From positions 1 through 64,000 of the forward strand of contig NZ_JAHLDU010000018.1 in assembly GCF_018861905.1 (NCBI RefSeq): a DNA stretch of 64,000 bases. Direction: 5' to 3'. Origin of the DNA: Clostridium sp. DSM 17811. GTDB lineage: Bacteria > Bacillota > Clostridia > Clostridiales > Clostridiaceae. Position 1 is the stretch's first letter. The number at the start of each line of letters is the position of its first letter. Below the pieces are notes generated by a model that was not told where the DNA came from, did not search any database, and saw nothing but the letters and a program-made list of their open reading frames with translations. A program made the translations under genes and the position numbers. Shown piece after piece: positions 17,367 to 26,651 of this stretch.

Positions 17367-19934
17367 ATGTTTACCTTAAATGTCAATGGCAAAGATTCAG
17401 TTTCTAATACGGACAAACCTTTATTGTCTTATTTAAGAGATGATTTAAGAATTACTTCTGCAAAAGATGGTTGCAGTGAAGGTGCCTGCGGAACGTGTAC
17501 CGTTTTAATAGATGGAAAAGCGGTAAAAGCATGTGTACAGAAAGTTTCTAAATTTGTAGGAAAACATATTCTAACAGTTGAAGGCTTAAGCCCTCACGAA
17601 AAAGAAGTTTATGAACATTGTTTTGCAGAGGCTGGTGCAGTTCAATGTGGTTTTTGCATTCCTGGAATGATAATTTGTGCAAAAGCATTACTTGATACCA
17701 ATTTAAATCCAACAAGAATAGATGTGAAAAAAGCAATTAATGGCAACATTTGTCGTTGTACTGGTTATAAAAAAATTGAAGAAGCTATTTTAATGGCGGC
17801 AAAATATATAAGAGATAATCTTCAAATACCGGTCTCTCCAAGTGAATTGAAAATGGCACAAAGATTTAAACGTGTTGATGCAGCTGAAAAAATAAATGGA
17901 ACAGGCATTTTTGTAGATGACATTGAATTACCTGGTATGATTTATGCAAAAGCCATTCATTCTAAATATCCAAGAGCTATTATAAACAAAATTGATATTA
18001 GCAAAGCCGCGGCTCACCCAGACTGTGTGAAAATTTTACTAGCTAAGGATGTTCCGAGTAATGTTATTGGGCATATAAAACAAGACTGGGATGTACTTAT
18101 GGCTGAAGGTGAAACTACCAGGTATGTAGGAGATGCACTAGCACTTGTAGCAACATACCATAAAGATAAACTAGATGAAGTATGCCAATTAGTTGAAGTT
18201 GATTACACCGAGTTGAAACCGATTACGTCACCAACAGATGCTTTAAAGGCGGATTCACCTTTAATTCATGTCGATGGAAACATCATGAGCCGTGCTATTC
18301 TTCAACGTGGAAATGCAGCAGAGGCAATTAAAAATTCTAAATATGTAGTAACAAAAAAATATCGAACGCCACCTCAAGAACATGGATTTATGGAGCCTGA
18401 GTGTGCAATCGCTATGCCTGAAGGAAAGGATGGAATCTTGCTATACTCAGGTTCACAGTCTGTGTATGATGAACAACGTGAAATATCAAATATGCTTCAA
18501 ATTCCTCAAGATAAAGTACATTGTCATTCCCAGCTTGTTGGAGGTGGATTTGGTGGCAAGGAAGACATGAGTGTTCAACACCATGCAGCATTAATGGCAT
18601 GGCATACTAAAAAACCAGTTAAAGTCAAATTCACAAGACAAGAAAGTTTAGATTATCATACTAAGCGTCATCCAATGGACATGGAGTTTACTCTAGCATG
18701 TGATGAAAAAGGTTATTTAACAGCAATGAAAGGTTTTATTATAGCGGATACAGGTGCATATGCATCTCTCGGTGGACCTGTATTAGAGAGAGCATGCACA
18801 CATGCAGCTGGACCATACAATTACCAAAATATTGATATTTTGGGTATGTCAGTCTATACTAATAACGTTGTTAGTGGAGCTTTCAGAGGATTTGGTGTAA
18901 CACAAAGTTGCTTCGCTACTGAAAATAATATTAACCTACTCGCAGAGATGGTAGGTATTACGCCTTGGGAAATCCGTTATCGTAATGCAATACGTCCTGG
19001 TCAAGTATTACCAAATGGTCAAGTAGCAGATGAAAGTGTCGCTATGGCTGAATGTTTGGAGGCTATTAAAGATGTATACGAATCAAGTCCATATGCAGGT
19101 CTTGCTATAGCATTAAAAAATAGTGGAACAGGTGTAGGCAACAAGGACATTGGGCGTTGCATTTTATCCATCGAAGACGGTAAAGTTCATATTCGAACCT
19201 CTGCTGCATGTATGGGGCAAGGTATTGCAATAATGTGTACTACTGTGCTTTGTGAAACAACTGGCTTAGATCCTGCTCTTATTATCCATGAAAGAGCGGA
19301 TACTGTTCGTACCCCTAATGCAGGAACTAGTACTGCTTCTAGGCAGACCGTAATGACTGGAGAAGCTATAAGGCGAGGGTCTGAAAAATTGAAGATAGAA
19401 TTAGATAAGGGATTAACGCTTAGTGATTTGGAGGGACAAGAATTTTATGGAGAATATTCTGCAAAGACAGATCGTATGGGTGCTATAAAAGAGAATCCAA
19501 TTAGCCATGTAAGTTATAGTTATGGAGCTCAAGTTGTTATCCTAAATAAGGACGGAAAAGTTGAAAAAGTGGTTGCGGCATTTGATGTTGGAACACCAGT
19601 TAATATCCAATCTGTTGAAGGACAAATTGAAGGCGGCATAGTCATGGGCCTTGGATATGCAATGACTGAGGAATTTAAAGTTGAAGAAGGTTATCCTAAA
19701 ACAAAACTAGGTACACTAGGGCTTATGAGAGCAAAGGATGCTCCAAAGCTTGAGGTTATTCTTGTACATGCTAAAGGAAAAATCCCTGAAACTTATGGAG
19801 CCAAAGGTTGTGGCGAATTATGTTTGATTCCAACAGCTCCGGCATGTTCCCATGCTTATTACAGATTAGATGGCAAATTACGTACACAACTACCATTAAA
19901 AGATACATTTTATAAAAAGTCGAAGAATAAATAA
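17367..19934 (+). CDS. Selenium-dependent xanthine dehydrogenase type: fused [2Fe-2S]/molybdenum subunit
   Basis: This 855-residue protein fuses two parts of a Mo hydroxylase. Residues 1-160 hold two [2Fe-2S] domains: C36, C41, C44 and C56 form the plant-type cluster, and QCGFC with CRCTG the second. From about residue 165 follows the Mo-binding subunit with VGGGFGGKED, SGAFRGFGVTQ and the catalytic glutamate in KGCGELCLIP. No FAD domain is present. The architecture and neighbours match the selenium-dependent XDH family; the labile Se ligand cannot be seen in sequence. It would hydroxylate xanthine or a related purine. Start ATG 17367 follows GGGAGGTTGTTT; a longer frame upstream lacks a ribosome site. 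Confidence 0.88.
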   Translation: MFTLNVNGKDSVSNTDKPLLSYLRDDLRITSAKDGCSEGACGTCTVLIDGKAVKACVQKVSKFVGKHILTVEGLSPHEKEVYEHCFAEAGAVQCGFCIPGMIICAKALLDTNLNPTRIDVKKAINGNICRCTGYKKIEEAILMAAKYIRDNLQIPVSPSELKMAQRFKRVDAAEKINGTGIFVDDIELPGMIYAKAIHSKYPRAIINKIDISKAAAHPDCVKILLAKDVPSNVIGHIKQDWDVLMAEGETTRYVGDALALVATYHKDKLDEVCQLVEVDYTELKPITSPTDALKADSPLIHVDGNIMSRAILQRGNAAEAIKNSKYVVTKKYRTPPQEHGFMEPECAIAMPEGKDGILLYSGSQSVYDEQREISNMLQIPQDKVHCHSQLVGGGFGGKEDMSVQHHAALMAWHTKKPVKVKFTRQESLDYHTKRHPMDMEFTLACDEKGYLTAMKGFIIADTGAYASLGGPVLERACTHAAGPYNYQNIDILGMSVYTNNVVSGAFRGFGVTQSCFATENNINLLAEMVGITPWEIRYRNAIRPGQVLPNGQVADESVAMAECLEAIKDVYESSPYAGLAIALKNSGTGVGNKDIGRCILSIEDGKVHIRTSAACMGQGIAIMCTTVLCETTGLDPALIIHERADTVRTPNAGTSTASRQTVMTGEAIRRGSEKLKIELDKGLTLSDLEGQEFYGEYSAKTDRMGAIKENPISHVSYSYGAQVVILNKDGKVEKVVAAFDVGTPVNIQSVEGQIEGGIVMGLGYAMTEEFKVEEGYPKTKLGTLGLMRAKDAPKLEVILVHAKGKIPETYGAKGCGELCLIPTAPACSHAYYRLDGKLRTQLPLKDTFYKKSKNK

Positions 19935-19986
19935 TATAGAATAAAGAATATAAATAAGCATAGCATTTAGAAAGTGAGGCATGCAA

Positions 19987-20610
19987 TTGGAAACTAATGG
20001 TATCATACTGGTTGCTGGTTTATCAAGTCGTATGGGAGAATTTAAACCACTTTTAAAGATAGATGGTAAAACTATGATTGAACACAGCGTTGATAGCATG
20101 CTCTATTCTGGTGTAAATCAAGTCATTGTTGTCTTAGGATATCGAGGTGAAGAAATTGAAGTTCTACTGAAAAGTAAATATGATACCTCTAGGTTAGTAT
20201 TTACACATAACCTAAAATATGCAGAAACAGACATGTTAGCCTCTGTAAAAATTGGAATCGCGGCACTTAATAACTGTGATGCATTTTATCTCCTTCCAGG
20301 AGATATGCCAGCAATTGATACTAAAACCTTTCTTGAGGTTAAGGAAACCATGGTAAAGAGTAATGCTATGATAGTATTTCCTACTATTGATGGGCACCGT
20401 AAACATCCACCCTTGGTTTCACAAAGTTGTATAAATTATATACTTCAGTTTCAAAATGATGGTGGTCTTCGTGAGGTATGGAAATTTTTCGAAAATGAAA
20501 TAAAAACAGCTCCTGTTGATGACTACGGTTGCACAATTGATGCTGACACAAAAGCAGATTATCATAGGATTGTTAACTACATGGAGAGTAAGAGTAATTA
20601 TAAAGTTTGA
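19987..20610 (+). CDS. mocA: Molybdenum cofactor cytidylyltransferase (MocA-type)
   Basis: This protein of about 207 residues is an intact MobA/MocA-fold nucleotidyltransferase: LVAGLSSRMGEFKPLL is the CTP/GTP loop, and LLPGDMPAID holds the metal-binding aspartate. It would add CMP to molybdopterin to make the dinucleotide cofactor used by xanthine dehydrogenases. It lies between the two dehydrogenase operon parts. The TTG at 19987 is seven bases from GAGG, while the ATG at 19981 is only one base away, so TTG is preferred; both are in frame. Confidence 0.88.
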   Translation: METNGIILVAGLSSRMGEFKPLLKIDGKTMIEHSVDSMLYSGVNQVIVVLGYRGEEIEVLLKSKYDTSRLVFTHNLKYAETDMLASVKIGIAALNNCDAFYLLPGDMPAIDTKTFLEVKETMVKSNAMIVFPTIDGHRKHPPLVSQSCINYILQFQNDGGLREVWKFFENEIKTAPVDDYGCTIDADTKADYHRIVNYMESKSNYKV

Positions 20611-20656
20611 GGTGTTTATACAAATACCTATTAATTAAATGTATAGGAGGAACTAA

Positions 20657-22771
20657 ATGGAATCTATTAGTAATTCTGTAAAGAAAAAAGACCATGATAC
20701 AAAAATAAACGGTCGTGCACTTTATGTAGATGATCAAGTTATGGAGGGTATGAATTATGGTAGACTATTACACTCCGCAAAGGCAAAGGCACGTATAACA
20801 AATATTATTCTTCCTGAATTACCAAAGGGTTATTTTATTGTTGACAAAAATGACGTACCAGGTATAAACCTCGTTCACATTGTTCTTGATGATACTCCTG
20901 TTTTTGCCAATGATACAGTAGAATATGTTGGTGATCCGATTTTGATGGTTGTCGGTCCAGATTTAAAAAAAGTAAATAAAATATTAAATGAAATTGTTGT
21001 TGTATATGAAGAACTAGTACCAATTCTTGACATGCTTAAATCTGATACTGTTTTTTTTAACTATAACTTTGAAAAAGGAGATATAGATAAGGCCTTAAAA
21101 GAAGCTGATCATGTTTTCATAGAGACTTTTCAAACTGGTTACCAGGAACAAGCATATCTTGAAACACAAGGTATGATTGCTTATCCTCATGATGGACGAA
21201 TTACCGTACGTGGTTCTATGCAGTGCCCCTACTATATAAAAGGTGCAGTTTCCAAAGCAATGGGTTATGAAGACAAGGATGTCCAAATTATTCAAGATGT
21301 TACTGGTGGTGGATTTGGTGGCAAAGAAGCGTTCCCATCAATTCTAGCTTGTCAAATTGCTGTAGCCGCAAAAAAAGCAAACAAACCAGTTAAAATAATT
21401 TTTGATAGACGAGAAGATATGGAATACACTTCAAAACGGCATCCATCTATTAGCACATATAAAGTAGCTATTAAGGACAATAGAATTACTGGTATGGATG
21501 TTGATGTTATGTTTAATGGTGGAGCATATACCACACTTTCGGCTGTTGTTTTGCAGCGAGGTTTAATTTGTTCAAATGGTGTATATCGCATAGATAATCT
21601 TCGCGTTGCTGGGCGTGCTATGAAGACAAATACTGTACCTTGTGGCGCATATCGTGGCTTTGGTGCACCTCAAACTTTTTTTGCAGTAGAAATGATCATG
21701 GATCATATCTCAAAAAAAATGGAGATTGATTCCCTTGAACTTAAAGAAAAGTATATGGTTAAACAATATGATTCTACTTCTACAAGTGGCAAATATCATT
21801 TCCATGTGCCCCTACCTGAAATGATAGAGCGAATTGATGTTCTTACTGATTACCGTGCAAAACGAGAATTATATAAGAATCAAACTGGCAGATATCACAA
21901 AGGGATTGGTCTGTCTATGTATTACCATGGATGTGGTTTTACTGGTAGTGGAGAGAGAGATTTAATTAAGGCCGTTGCTAAAATCAGGAAAAACAAGGAT
22001 GATACAGTAGACATTCTCGCAAGCAACGCAGATATTGGTCAAGGCTTAAAAACTACCTTCTGTAAAATTGTTGCGGATACCCTAGGAATTTCTTACGATA
22101 GGGTATTAAATATTAATCCAGATACAGATCTTGTTCCAGATTCAGGTCCAACTGTTGCAAGCCGCTCGCTAATGACCGTTGGAGAATTACTTAAGCGTGC
22201 AGCGAAGCGACTTAAGACGGAATGGAAATCCGGAGAAGAACAAATTATAGAAGAACATTTTGTTGAACCTGATTTTGTAATCCCTTTTAGTATAGAGAAA
22301 TTCAGAGGAGATGCATATCCAACCTATTCATGGTCTGTTAATGTTATTGAAGTAGAAGTAGACACACTTACAGCCACTACAGAAATTCTTGGAGCATGGG
22401 GTATTTTTGATGTCGGTGTTCCGATTGATATGAATATAATACTCGGACAGATGCAAGGTGGATTCCTTCAGGGTATTGGTTATGCCTCCATGGAACAAAT
22501 GGATTACAATGATAAAGGCATGATTCGTAATAATAATTTAAGTGATTATACAATACCAACATCCGTTGATGTACCAAATCTTGTGACTGAAATAATGAAT
22601 AATCCATATACCCACGGCCCATATGGAGCAAAAGGTGCAGGAGAACTTCCTCTCGTTGGAGCGGCTCCAGCTTATGTTGAAGCAATGGAAAATGCGCTTT
22701 GCGAAAACCTATATAAAGCTCCATTTACAACAGAAGATACCATGAAAGTACTACAAAGGGGGCTTAAATAA
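20657..22771 (+). CDS. xdhA: Xanthine dehydrogenase-family molybdenum-binding subunit
   Basis: This 704-residue protein has the Mo hydroxylase large-subunit layout: an a/b hammerhead domain first, then TGGGFGGKEAFPS, CGAYRGFGAPQTFF, DIGQGLKT and the catalytic glutamate in YGAKGAGELPLVG. It forms an operon with separate Fe-S and FAD subunits, overlapping the next gene by one base, so the enzyme is a three-subunit type as in E. coli XdhABC. Substrate specificity (xanthine, hypoxanthine or another N-heterocycle) is not decidable here. The start follows TAGGAGGAACTAA. Confidence 0.9.
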   Translation: MESISNSVKKKDHDTKINGRALYVDDQVMEGMNYGRLLHSAKAKARITNIILPELPKGYFIVDKNDVPGINLVHIVLDDTPVFANDTVEYVGDPILMVVGPDLKKVNKILNEIVVVYEELVPILDMLKSDTVFFNYNFEKGDIDKALKEADHVFIETFQTGYQEQAYLETQGMIAYPHDGRITVRGSMQCPYYIKGAVSKAMGYEDKDVQIIQDVTGGGFGGKEAFPSILACQIAVAAKKANKPVKIIFDRREDMEYTSKRHPSISTYKVAIKDNRITGMDVDVMFNGGAYTTLSAVVLQRGLICSNGVYRIDNLRVAGRAMKTNTVPCGAYRGFGAPQTFFAVEMIMDHISKKMEIDSLELKEKYMVKQYDSTSTSGKYHFHVPLPEMIERIDVLTDYRAKRELYKNQTGRYHKGIGLSMYYHGCGFTGSGERDLIKAVAKIRKNKDDTVDILASNADIGQGLKTTFCKIVADTLGISYDRVLNINPDTDLVPDSGPTVASRSLMTVGELLKRAAKRLKTEWKSGEEQIIEEHFVEPDFVIPFSIEKFRGDAYPTYSWSVNVIEVEVDTLTATTEILGAWGIFDVGVPIDMNIILGQMQGGFLQGIGYASMEQMDYNDKGMIRNNNLSDYTIPTSVDVPNLVTEIMNNPYTHGPYGAKGAGELPLVGAAPAYVEAMENALCENLYKAPFTTEDTMKVLQRGLK

Positions 22772-23238
22772 TGATAAAGTTTATACTTAATGGAAAAGAT
22801 ATTACATCCATTGCCAATGCAAATCAGAGATTGCTGGATGTACTTCGAAATGAGTTTCACATAACTGGAGTAAAATGTGGCTGCAAAGAGGGAGAATGCG
22901 GTGCTTGCTCTGTCATTCTTGATGGGAAATTGGTTAACTCTTGCATGGTAGCTATGGGCAGCATAGAAGGAAGTACTGTTATTACCATTGAAGGTTATCG
23001 CGAAACAAAACGTTTTGATGTTCTTAGTAGCGCATATTCATCTGTTAGTGCTGTCCAATGTGGATTTTGTATTCCTGGGATGATACTAGCGTCTGAATGT
23101 ATACTTGTCAAAAATCCAAATCCCACTGAAGCAGATATTCGTGATGGGATTTCTGGAAATCTTTGTAGATGCACCGGATATAATTCAATAGTTAATGCAA
23201 TTGGTATTGCAGCAAAGGAGGGGAAAGGATTATGGTAA
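22771..23238 (+). CDS. xdhC: Xanthine dehydrogenase-family [2Fe-2S] subunit
   Basis: This 155-residue protein carries two [2Fe-2S] centres. The N-terminal plant-type cluster has CGCKEGECGACSV plus the later C of VNSCMV, and the C-terminal helical cluster has VQCGFCIPG and LCRCTG. It passes electrons from the Mo centre to the FAD subunit. Its ATG overlaps the stop of the large-subunit gene, and its last codons overlap the FAD gene by seven bases, so the three are translationally coupled. The symbol follows E. coli usage and is not the XdhC accessory factor. Confidence 0.92.
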   Translation: MIKFILNGKDITSIANANQRLLDVLRNEFHITGVKCGCKEGECGACSVILDGKLVNSCMVAMGSIEGSTVITIEGYRETKRFDVLSSAYSSVSAVQCGFCIPGMILASECILVKNPNPTEADIRDGISGNLCRCTGYNSIVNAIGIAAKEGKGLW

Positions 23239-24050
23239 ATAAATATCTACCAACATCGCTTAAAGTAGCATTAGACATCCTTGCAACTGAAGTCGTCACT
23301 CCTTACGCTGGAGGTACGGATTTAATGATTAAACCAGATGAAAATGTAAACTATTTGTTTCTTAATAAAGTAACTGAGATGAAAAACATTGTAGAAGATG
23401 ATAAGTATATCCGTATTGGTGCTGCCTGCAGCTTTACTGATATTATTGAAAATAAACTTATACCTAGCATTCTAAAGGAAGCATCAGCAGAGATTGCAGC
23501 GCCAGCAATCCGTAACTTAGGTACTGTAGGTGGTAATATTTGCAATGGATCTGCTAAGGCTGACAGTGCATTAATCTTTTTCTTGGCGAACTCTAAATTA
23601 CGTCTTGTAAGTAACAAAAGTGAGCGTGTAATTCCAATTACTGAATTCTATCTAGGTAAAAAAAAGACTTGCATTCATTCTGATGAACTACTAGTTGAAA
23701 TTCTTATGAGTAAAACAGGTCTTAATAATTATTATTATAAAAAGGTCGGTGCAAGAAATGCTTTGGCTATCGCGAGAGTATCTTTTGCTGGAGTTCTTAA
23801 TGTACAAAATGGTAAAATTTCTAGCTGCTCTACTGCATTTGGTGCAGTAAGTGATGTTATCGTAAGACGGGCTGATATCGATGTTATGCTTGTTGGCAAA
23901 ACTATTGAAGAAGCTAAAATTGTAAAAGAAGATTATCTTAAAAAATACGATCAGGAGATTGTTCCTATCAAAGGTAGAATTTCTGCTGAATATAGGAAAA
24001 CTGTATGTATGAATTTACTTCGTGACTTTCTTGAAAGCAATGGAATTTAA
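23232..24050 (+). CDS. xdhB: Xanthine dehydrogenase-family FAD-binding subunit
   Basis: This 272-residue protein has the CoxM/XdhB FAD fold: the pyrophosphate loop YAGGTDLMIK near residue 30 and the AAPAIRNLGTVGGNICNGS loop near residue 95, the two most conserved FAD-binding segments. It would pass electrons to NAD or a similar acceptor. It is slightly short for the family but no domain is missing. It is the last gene of the rightward dehydrogenase operon; the next gene has its own promoter. Confidence 0.9.
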   Translation: MVNKYLPTSLKVALDILATEVVTPYAGGTDLMIKPDENVNYLFLNKVTEMKNIVEDDKYIRIGAACSFTDIIENKLIPSILKEASAEIAAPAIRNLGTVGGNICNGSAKADSALIFFLANSKLRLVSNKSERVIPITEFYLGKKKTCIHSDELLVEILMSKTGLNNYYYKKVGARNALAIARVSFAGVLNVQNGKISSCSTAFGAVSDVIVRRADIDVMLVGKTIEEAKIVKEDYLKKYDQEIVPIKGRISAEYRKTVCMNLLRDFLESNGI

Positions 24051-24087
24051 TTCGTAATATTAATAACCTTAGCACATTTAAACACAA

Positions 24088-24135
24088 ATTCAGTTTACAA
24101 ATATATTTATTTTATTGATTAATTGTAAACTGAAT
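24088..24135. repeat. 13-bp inverted repeat at the permease promoter
   Basis: ATTCAGTTTACAA (24088-24100) and its exact complement TTGTAAACTGAAT (24123-24135) are separated by 22 bases. The right arm contains the -35 element of the permease promoter. It could be an operator or, as RNA, a terminator hairpin of the xdh operon, but only a short T run (24141-24143) follows, which favours the operator reading. Confidence 0.6.
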
Positions 24136-24151
24136 GTTGCTTTACTATAAT
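24123..24151 (+). promoter_or_regulatory. Promoter of the xanthine/uracil-type permease
   Basis: TTGTAA (24123-24128) and a perfect TATAAT (24146-24151) are 17 bases apart. The start would be near 24158, giving a leader of about 120 bases. I looked for a purine riboswitch in that leader and saw none. Confidence 0.7.
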
Positions 24152-24278
24152 AAAATCAGCCTAATTAATTAGAATGAAGGTGGAGAGATTAACGTTTTTG
24201 TTATTGCCATGTAGTTAATGTGTAAACAATACACTCTTTTAACATTAAAAATTCATATCTTATTAGGGGGTTATATCC

Positions 24279-25649
24279 ATGTCAAAAGTAAAAAACGTAG
24301 ACATTGTAAAGATAGACAAAGTAAATGAAATGCTTCCAATTGCTCAACTTGCTACGCTAGGCCTTCAACATGTCCTAGCGATGTATGCAGGTGCAGTTGC
24401 TGTGCCTCTAATTATTGGTGTTGCTGTTGGTTTAACACCAGCCCAACTTTCATTTCTAGTGGCTGCTGACTTATTCACTTGTGGTATTGCGACACTATTA
24501 CAAGCAATTGGAATAGGATCCTATGTAGGAATTAGGCTACCCGCAATTTTAGGTTGTACCTTTGCAGCTGTTGGCCCACTAATCATTATAGGAAAAAGTT
24601 TAGGAATGCAAACTGCCTATGGCTCAATAATGGTCGCCGCAATCATAGTTATACTTATTGCACCATTATATGGTAAGATACTAAAGTTTTTTCCGACTAT
24701 AGTTACGGGCACTGTTGTTACAATGATTGGTCTTTCCTTAATTAATGTTGGTGTGACTAGTATTGGTGGTGGTTCTCAACTTCTAGGATCAAAAAATTTC
24801 GCAAGTCCAAGAAATCTTCTACTTGCTGGCTTTGTAATGATCGTAGTTCTTCTTTCAAATAAATATTTCAAAGGATTTTTTCAGGCGATTTCTATTCTAA
24901 ATGGAATAGTTTTAGGAACTATAGCCGCATCATTTATGGGAACGGTCGATTTTTCACAGGTTGCAAATGCAAAGTGGATAAGTTTAGTACATCCTTTTAA
25001 CTTTGGTTTGCCTAAATTTGATTTAGGTTCGACAATTATGATGACTTTTGTAATGCTTGTAGTAATGATTGAATCAACAGGAACATACCTTGGTATAGGT
25101 AAAGTCTGTGGTAAGGATATAACACAGAAAGATATTGTACGTGGACTTCGCGCAGAAGGAATTGCAACATTTTTAGGTGGCATATTTAATTCCTTTCCTT
25201 ATACCACATTCAATCAAAATTTAGGACTTTTGGCACTTAGCAAAGTAGTAAGCCGTTTTGTTGTTATCGCTTCTGGTATCATTCTTATTGCGCTTGGCTT
25301 GATTCCCAAATTTGCAGCCTTAGCTACAATTGTTCCTCAACCAGTTATTGGAGGAGCTACGACTATAATGTTTGCAATGGTTGCAGTAGCCGGAATACAA
25401 ATGCTTGCAAAAGTAGATTTTAGTAGAAATTCAAATATGTTAGTTGTTGCCTGTTCTATTGGGATAGGCCTTGGAATTACTGCTGTACCTACCTTATTTG
25501 AACAAACACCTACAATTTTTAAGTCTATATTTAGTAGTGGCATAGTTTCTGCTTCAGTAGTTGCGGTGTTACTTAATGCTTTCATGAATCACGATGATAA
25601 AAATGCTCACACCGATATAAAACTCTCTGAAACAAATTTGGATGCATGA
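24279..25649 (+). CDS. NCS2 xanthine/uric acid/uracil permease (PbuX/XanQ type)
   Basis: This 456-residue membrane transporter has about 14 hydrophobic segments and NCS2 hallmarks: LGLQHVLAMYAGAVAVPLIIG at the N-terminus, a conserved ESTGTYLGIGKVCGK loop, and FPYTTFNQNLGLL after it. The branch includes bacterial xanthine and urate permeases, and the location beside two xanthine dehydrogenases supports xanthine or urate import. The start follows TTAGGGGGTTATATCC. It differs in branch from the AzgA-type permease of the opposite operon, so the locus encodes two complementary purine importers. Confidence 0.92.
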   Translation: MSKVKNVDIVKIDKVNEMLPIAQLATLGLQHVLAMYAGAVAVPLIIGVAVGLTPAQLSFLVAADLFTCGIATLLQAIGIGSYVGIRLPAILGCTFAAVGPLIIIGKSLGMQTAYGSIMVAAIIVILIAPLYGKILKFFPTIVTGTVVTMIGLSLINVGVTSIGGGSQLLGSKNFASPRNLLLAGFVMIVVLLSNKYFKGFFQAISILNGIVLGTIAASFMGTVDFSQVANAKWISLVHPFNFGLPKFDLGSTIMMTFVMLVVMIESTGTYLGIGKVCGKDITQKDIVRGLRAEGIATFLGGIFNSFPYTTFNQNLGLLALSKVVSRFVVIASGIILIALGLIPKFAALATIVPQPVIGGATTIMFAMVAVAGIQMLAKVDFSRNSNMLVVACSIGIGLGITAVPTLFEQTPTIFKSIFSSGIVSASVVAVLLNAFMNHDDKNAHTDIKLSETNLDA

Positions 25650-25683
25650 TTCTAAAATTTCAATGCTAGTAACTGAAAGATAT

Positions 25684-25709
25684 GGATAACTTATATTAAT
25701 AAGTTATCC
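25684..25709. terminator. Hairpin between convergent genes
   Basis: GGATAACTTAT (25684-25694) and ATAAGTTATCC (25699-25709) form a perfect 11-bp stem with a four-base loop between two convergent genes. Neither side has a clear U tract, so efficiency as an intrinsic terminator is uncertain. Confidence 0.45.
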
Positions 25710-25744
25710 TCTAAAATGAAGTTCAAAATATTAACTAGCAAGCA

Positions 25745-26623
25745 TCATTCTATTATAGATATCTTATAACTATATTTAAATTCTTGTCCACTAGTTAATA
25801 AAACAGACCCCTCCTTCTCCTTAAATTCACCAGTAAAATCTTCATAATCAGCATGTCCAAACCAGGGTTCAATACATAAAAATGGTGCCCCCCCTTTTGG
25901 TGCCCATATTCCCATATAAGGAAATCCTTTAAATTCTACTGATACAGACTTCTCATGATTTTTAGATTTTATAGTTATTTTATCAGATTTTAAACCATCA
26001 AATACTAAAGCATCATCTTTGAATAATTCTTTTGAAAGTAACATAATATCAGTATCCTTTAAACCTTCTTTCCTATTATGTGAATAATAACCATCTTTAG
26101 TTATTTCCATTATGTCACTTGTTTCTTTCTCATTAAATTCAAGATAATAGTCTTCTATTTTTTCATTTTTTTCAATAGGACACATAAAAGCGGGATGTGC
26201 ACCTATTGAAAATGTTATATCCTTATTATCTAAATTTTTAACATTGTATGTTACCTTAACAACATTTTCTTCAATTGTATAATTAATAAACAAAGAAAAT
26301 TTATATGGATATATTTTCATAATATCCTCAGAATATTTTAATTCAAAGGTAATTGAATTTTTAGTTTGTGATACAAATTTAAAATCTGATATCCTACCAA
26401 ATCCATGAGATGGCAGATCATATATATTCTCATCAATCCTATATTTTGAACCTACTAAGTTTCCGACTATTGGAAACAAAATTGGTGAATGATACTTCCA
26501 ATATCTCGGGTCTCCATTCCAAAGGTACTGCGTTCCTTCTTTTTTCCCAGTAATTGAATGTAGTTCTGCTCCATGGCTACTCGCTGTTATTTTAATTATT
26601 GAGTTTTCTAAAGAATAAATCAT
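25745..26623 (-). CDS. Aldose 1-epimerase family protein (LacX/YeaD-like)
   Basis: This 292-residue protein resembles the galactose mutarotase-like family. It starts with ASSHGAELHSITGKKEGTQYLW and contains SPILFPIVGN, the likely catalytic histidines in LPSHGFGR and SIGAHPAFMCP, and the glutamate region CIEPWFGHAD. These enzymes interconvert sugar anomers; the actual sugar is unknown. The ATG at 26623 is six bases from AAGGAAG; an adjacent upstream TTG is less well placed. It follows the RpiR regulator by 28 bases and is probably co-transcribed with it. Confidence 0.85.
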   Translation of the reverse strand: MIYSLENSIIKITASSHGAELHSITGKKEGTQYLWNGDPRYWKYHSPILFPIVGNLVGSKYRIDENIYDLPSHGFGRISDFKFVSQTKNSITFELKYSEDIMKIYPYKFSLFINYTIEENVVKVTYNVKNLDNKDITFSIGAHPAFMCPIEKNEKIEDYYLEFNEKETSDIMEITKDGYYSHNRKEGLKDTDIMLLSKELFKDDALVFDGLKSDKITIKSKNHEKSVSVEFKGFPYMGIWAPKGGAPFLCIEPWFGHADYEDFTGEFKEKEGSVLLTSGQEFKYSYKISIIE

Positions 26624-26651
26624 CAAATACTTCCTTTCTTATTTTATTCCT

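Noticed and set aside
24152-24278. Purine riboswitch in front of the xanthine permease
   Set aside because: I searched the leader for the conserved three-way junction core and loop sequences and found none. The inverted repeat lies in the promoter, not in an aptamer.
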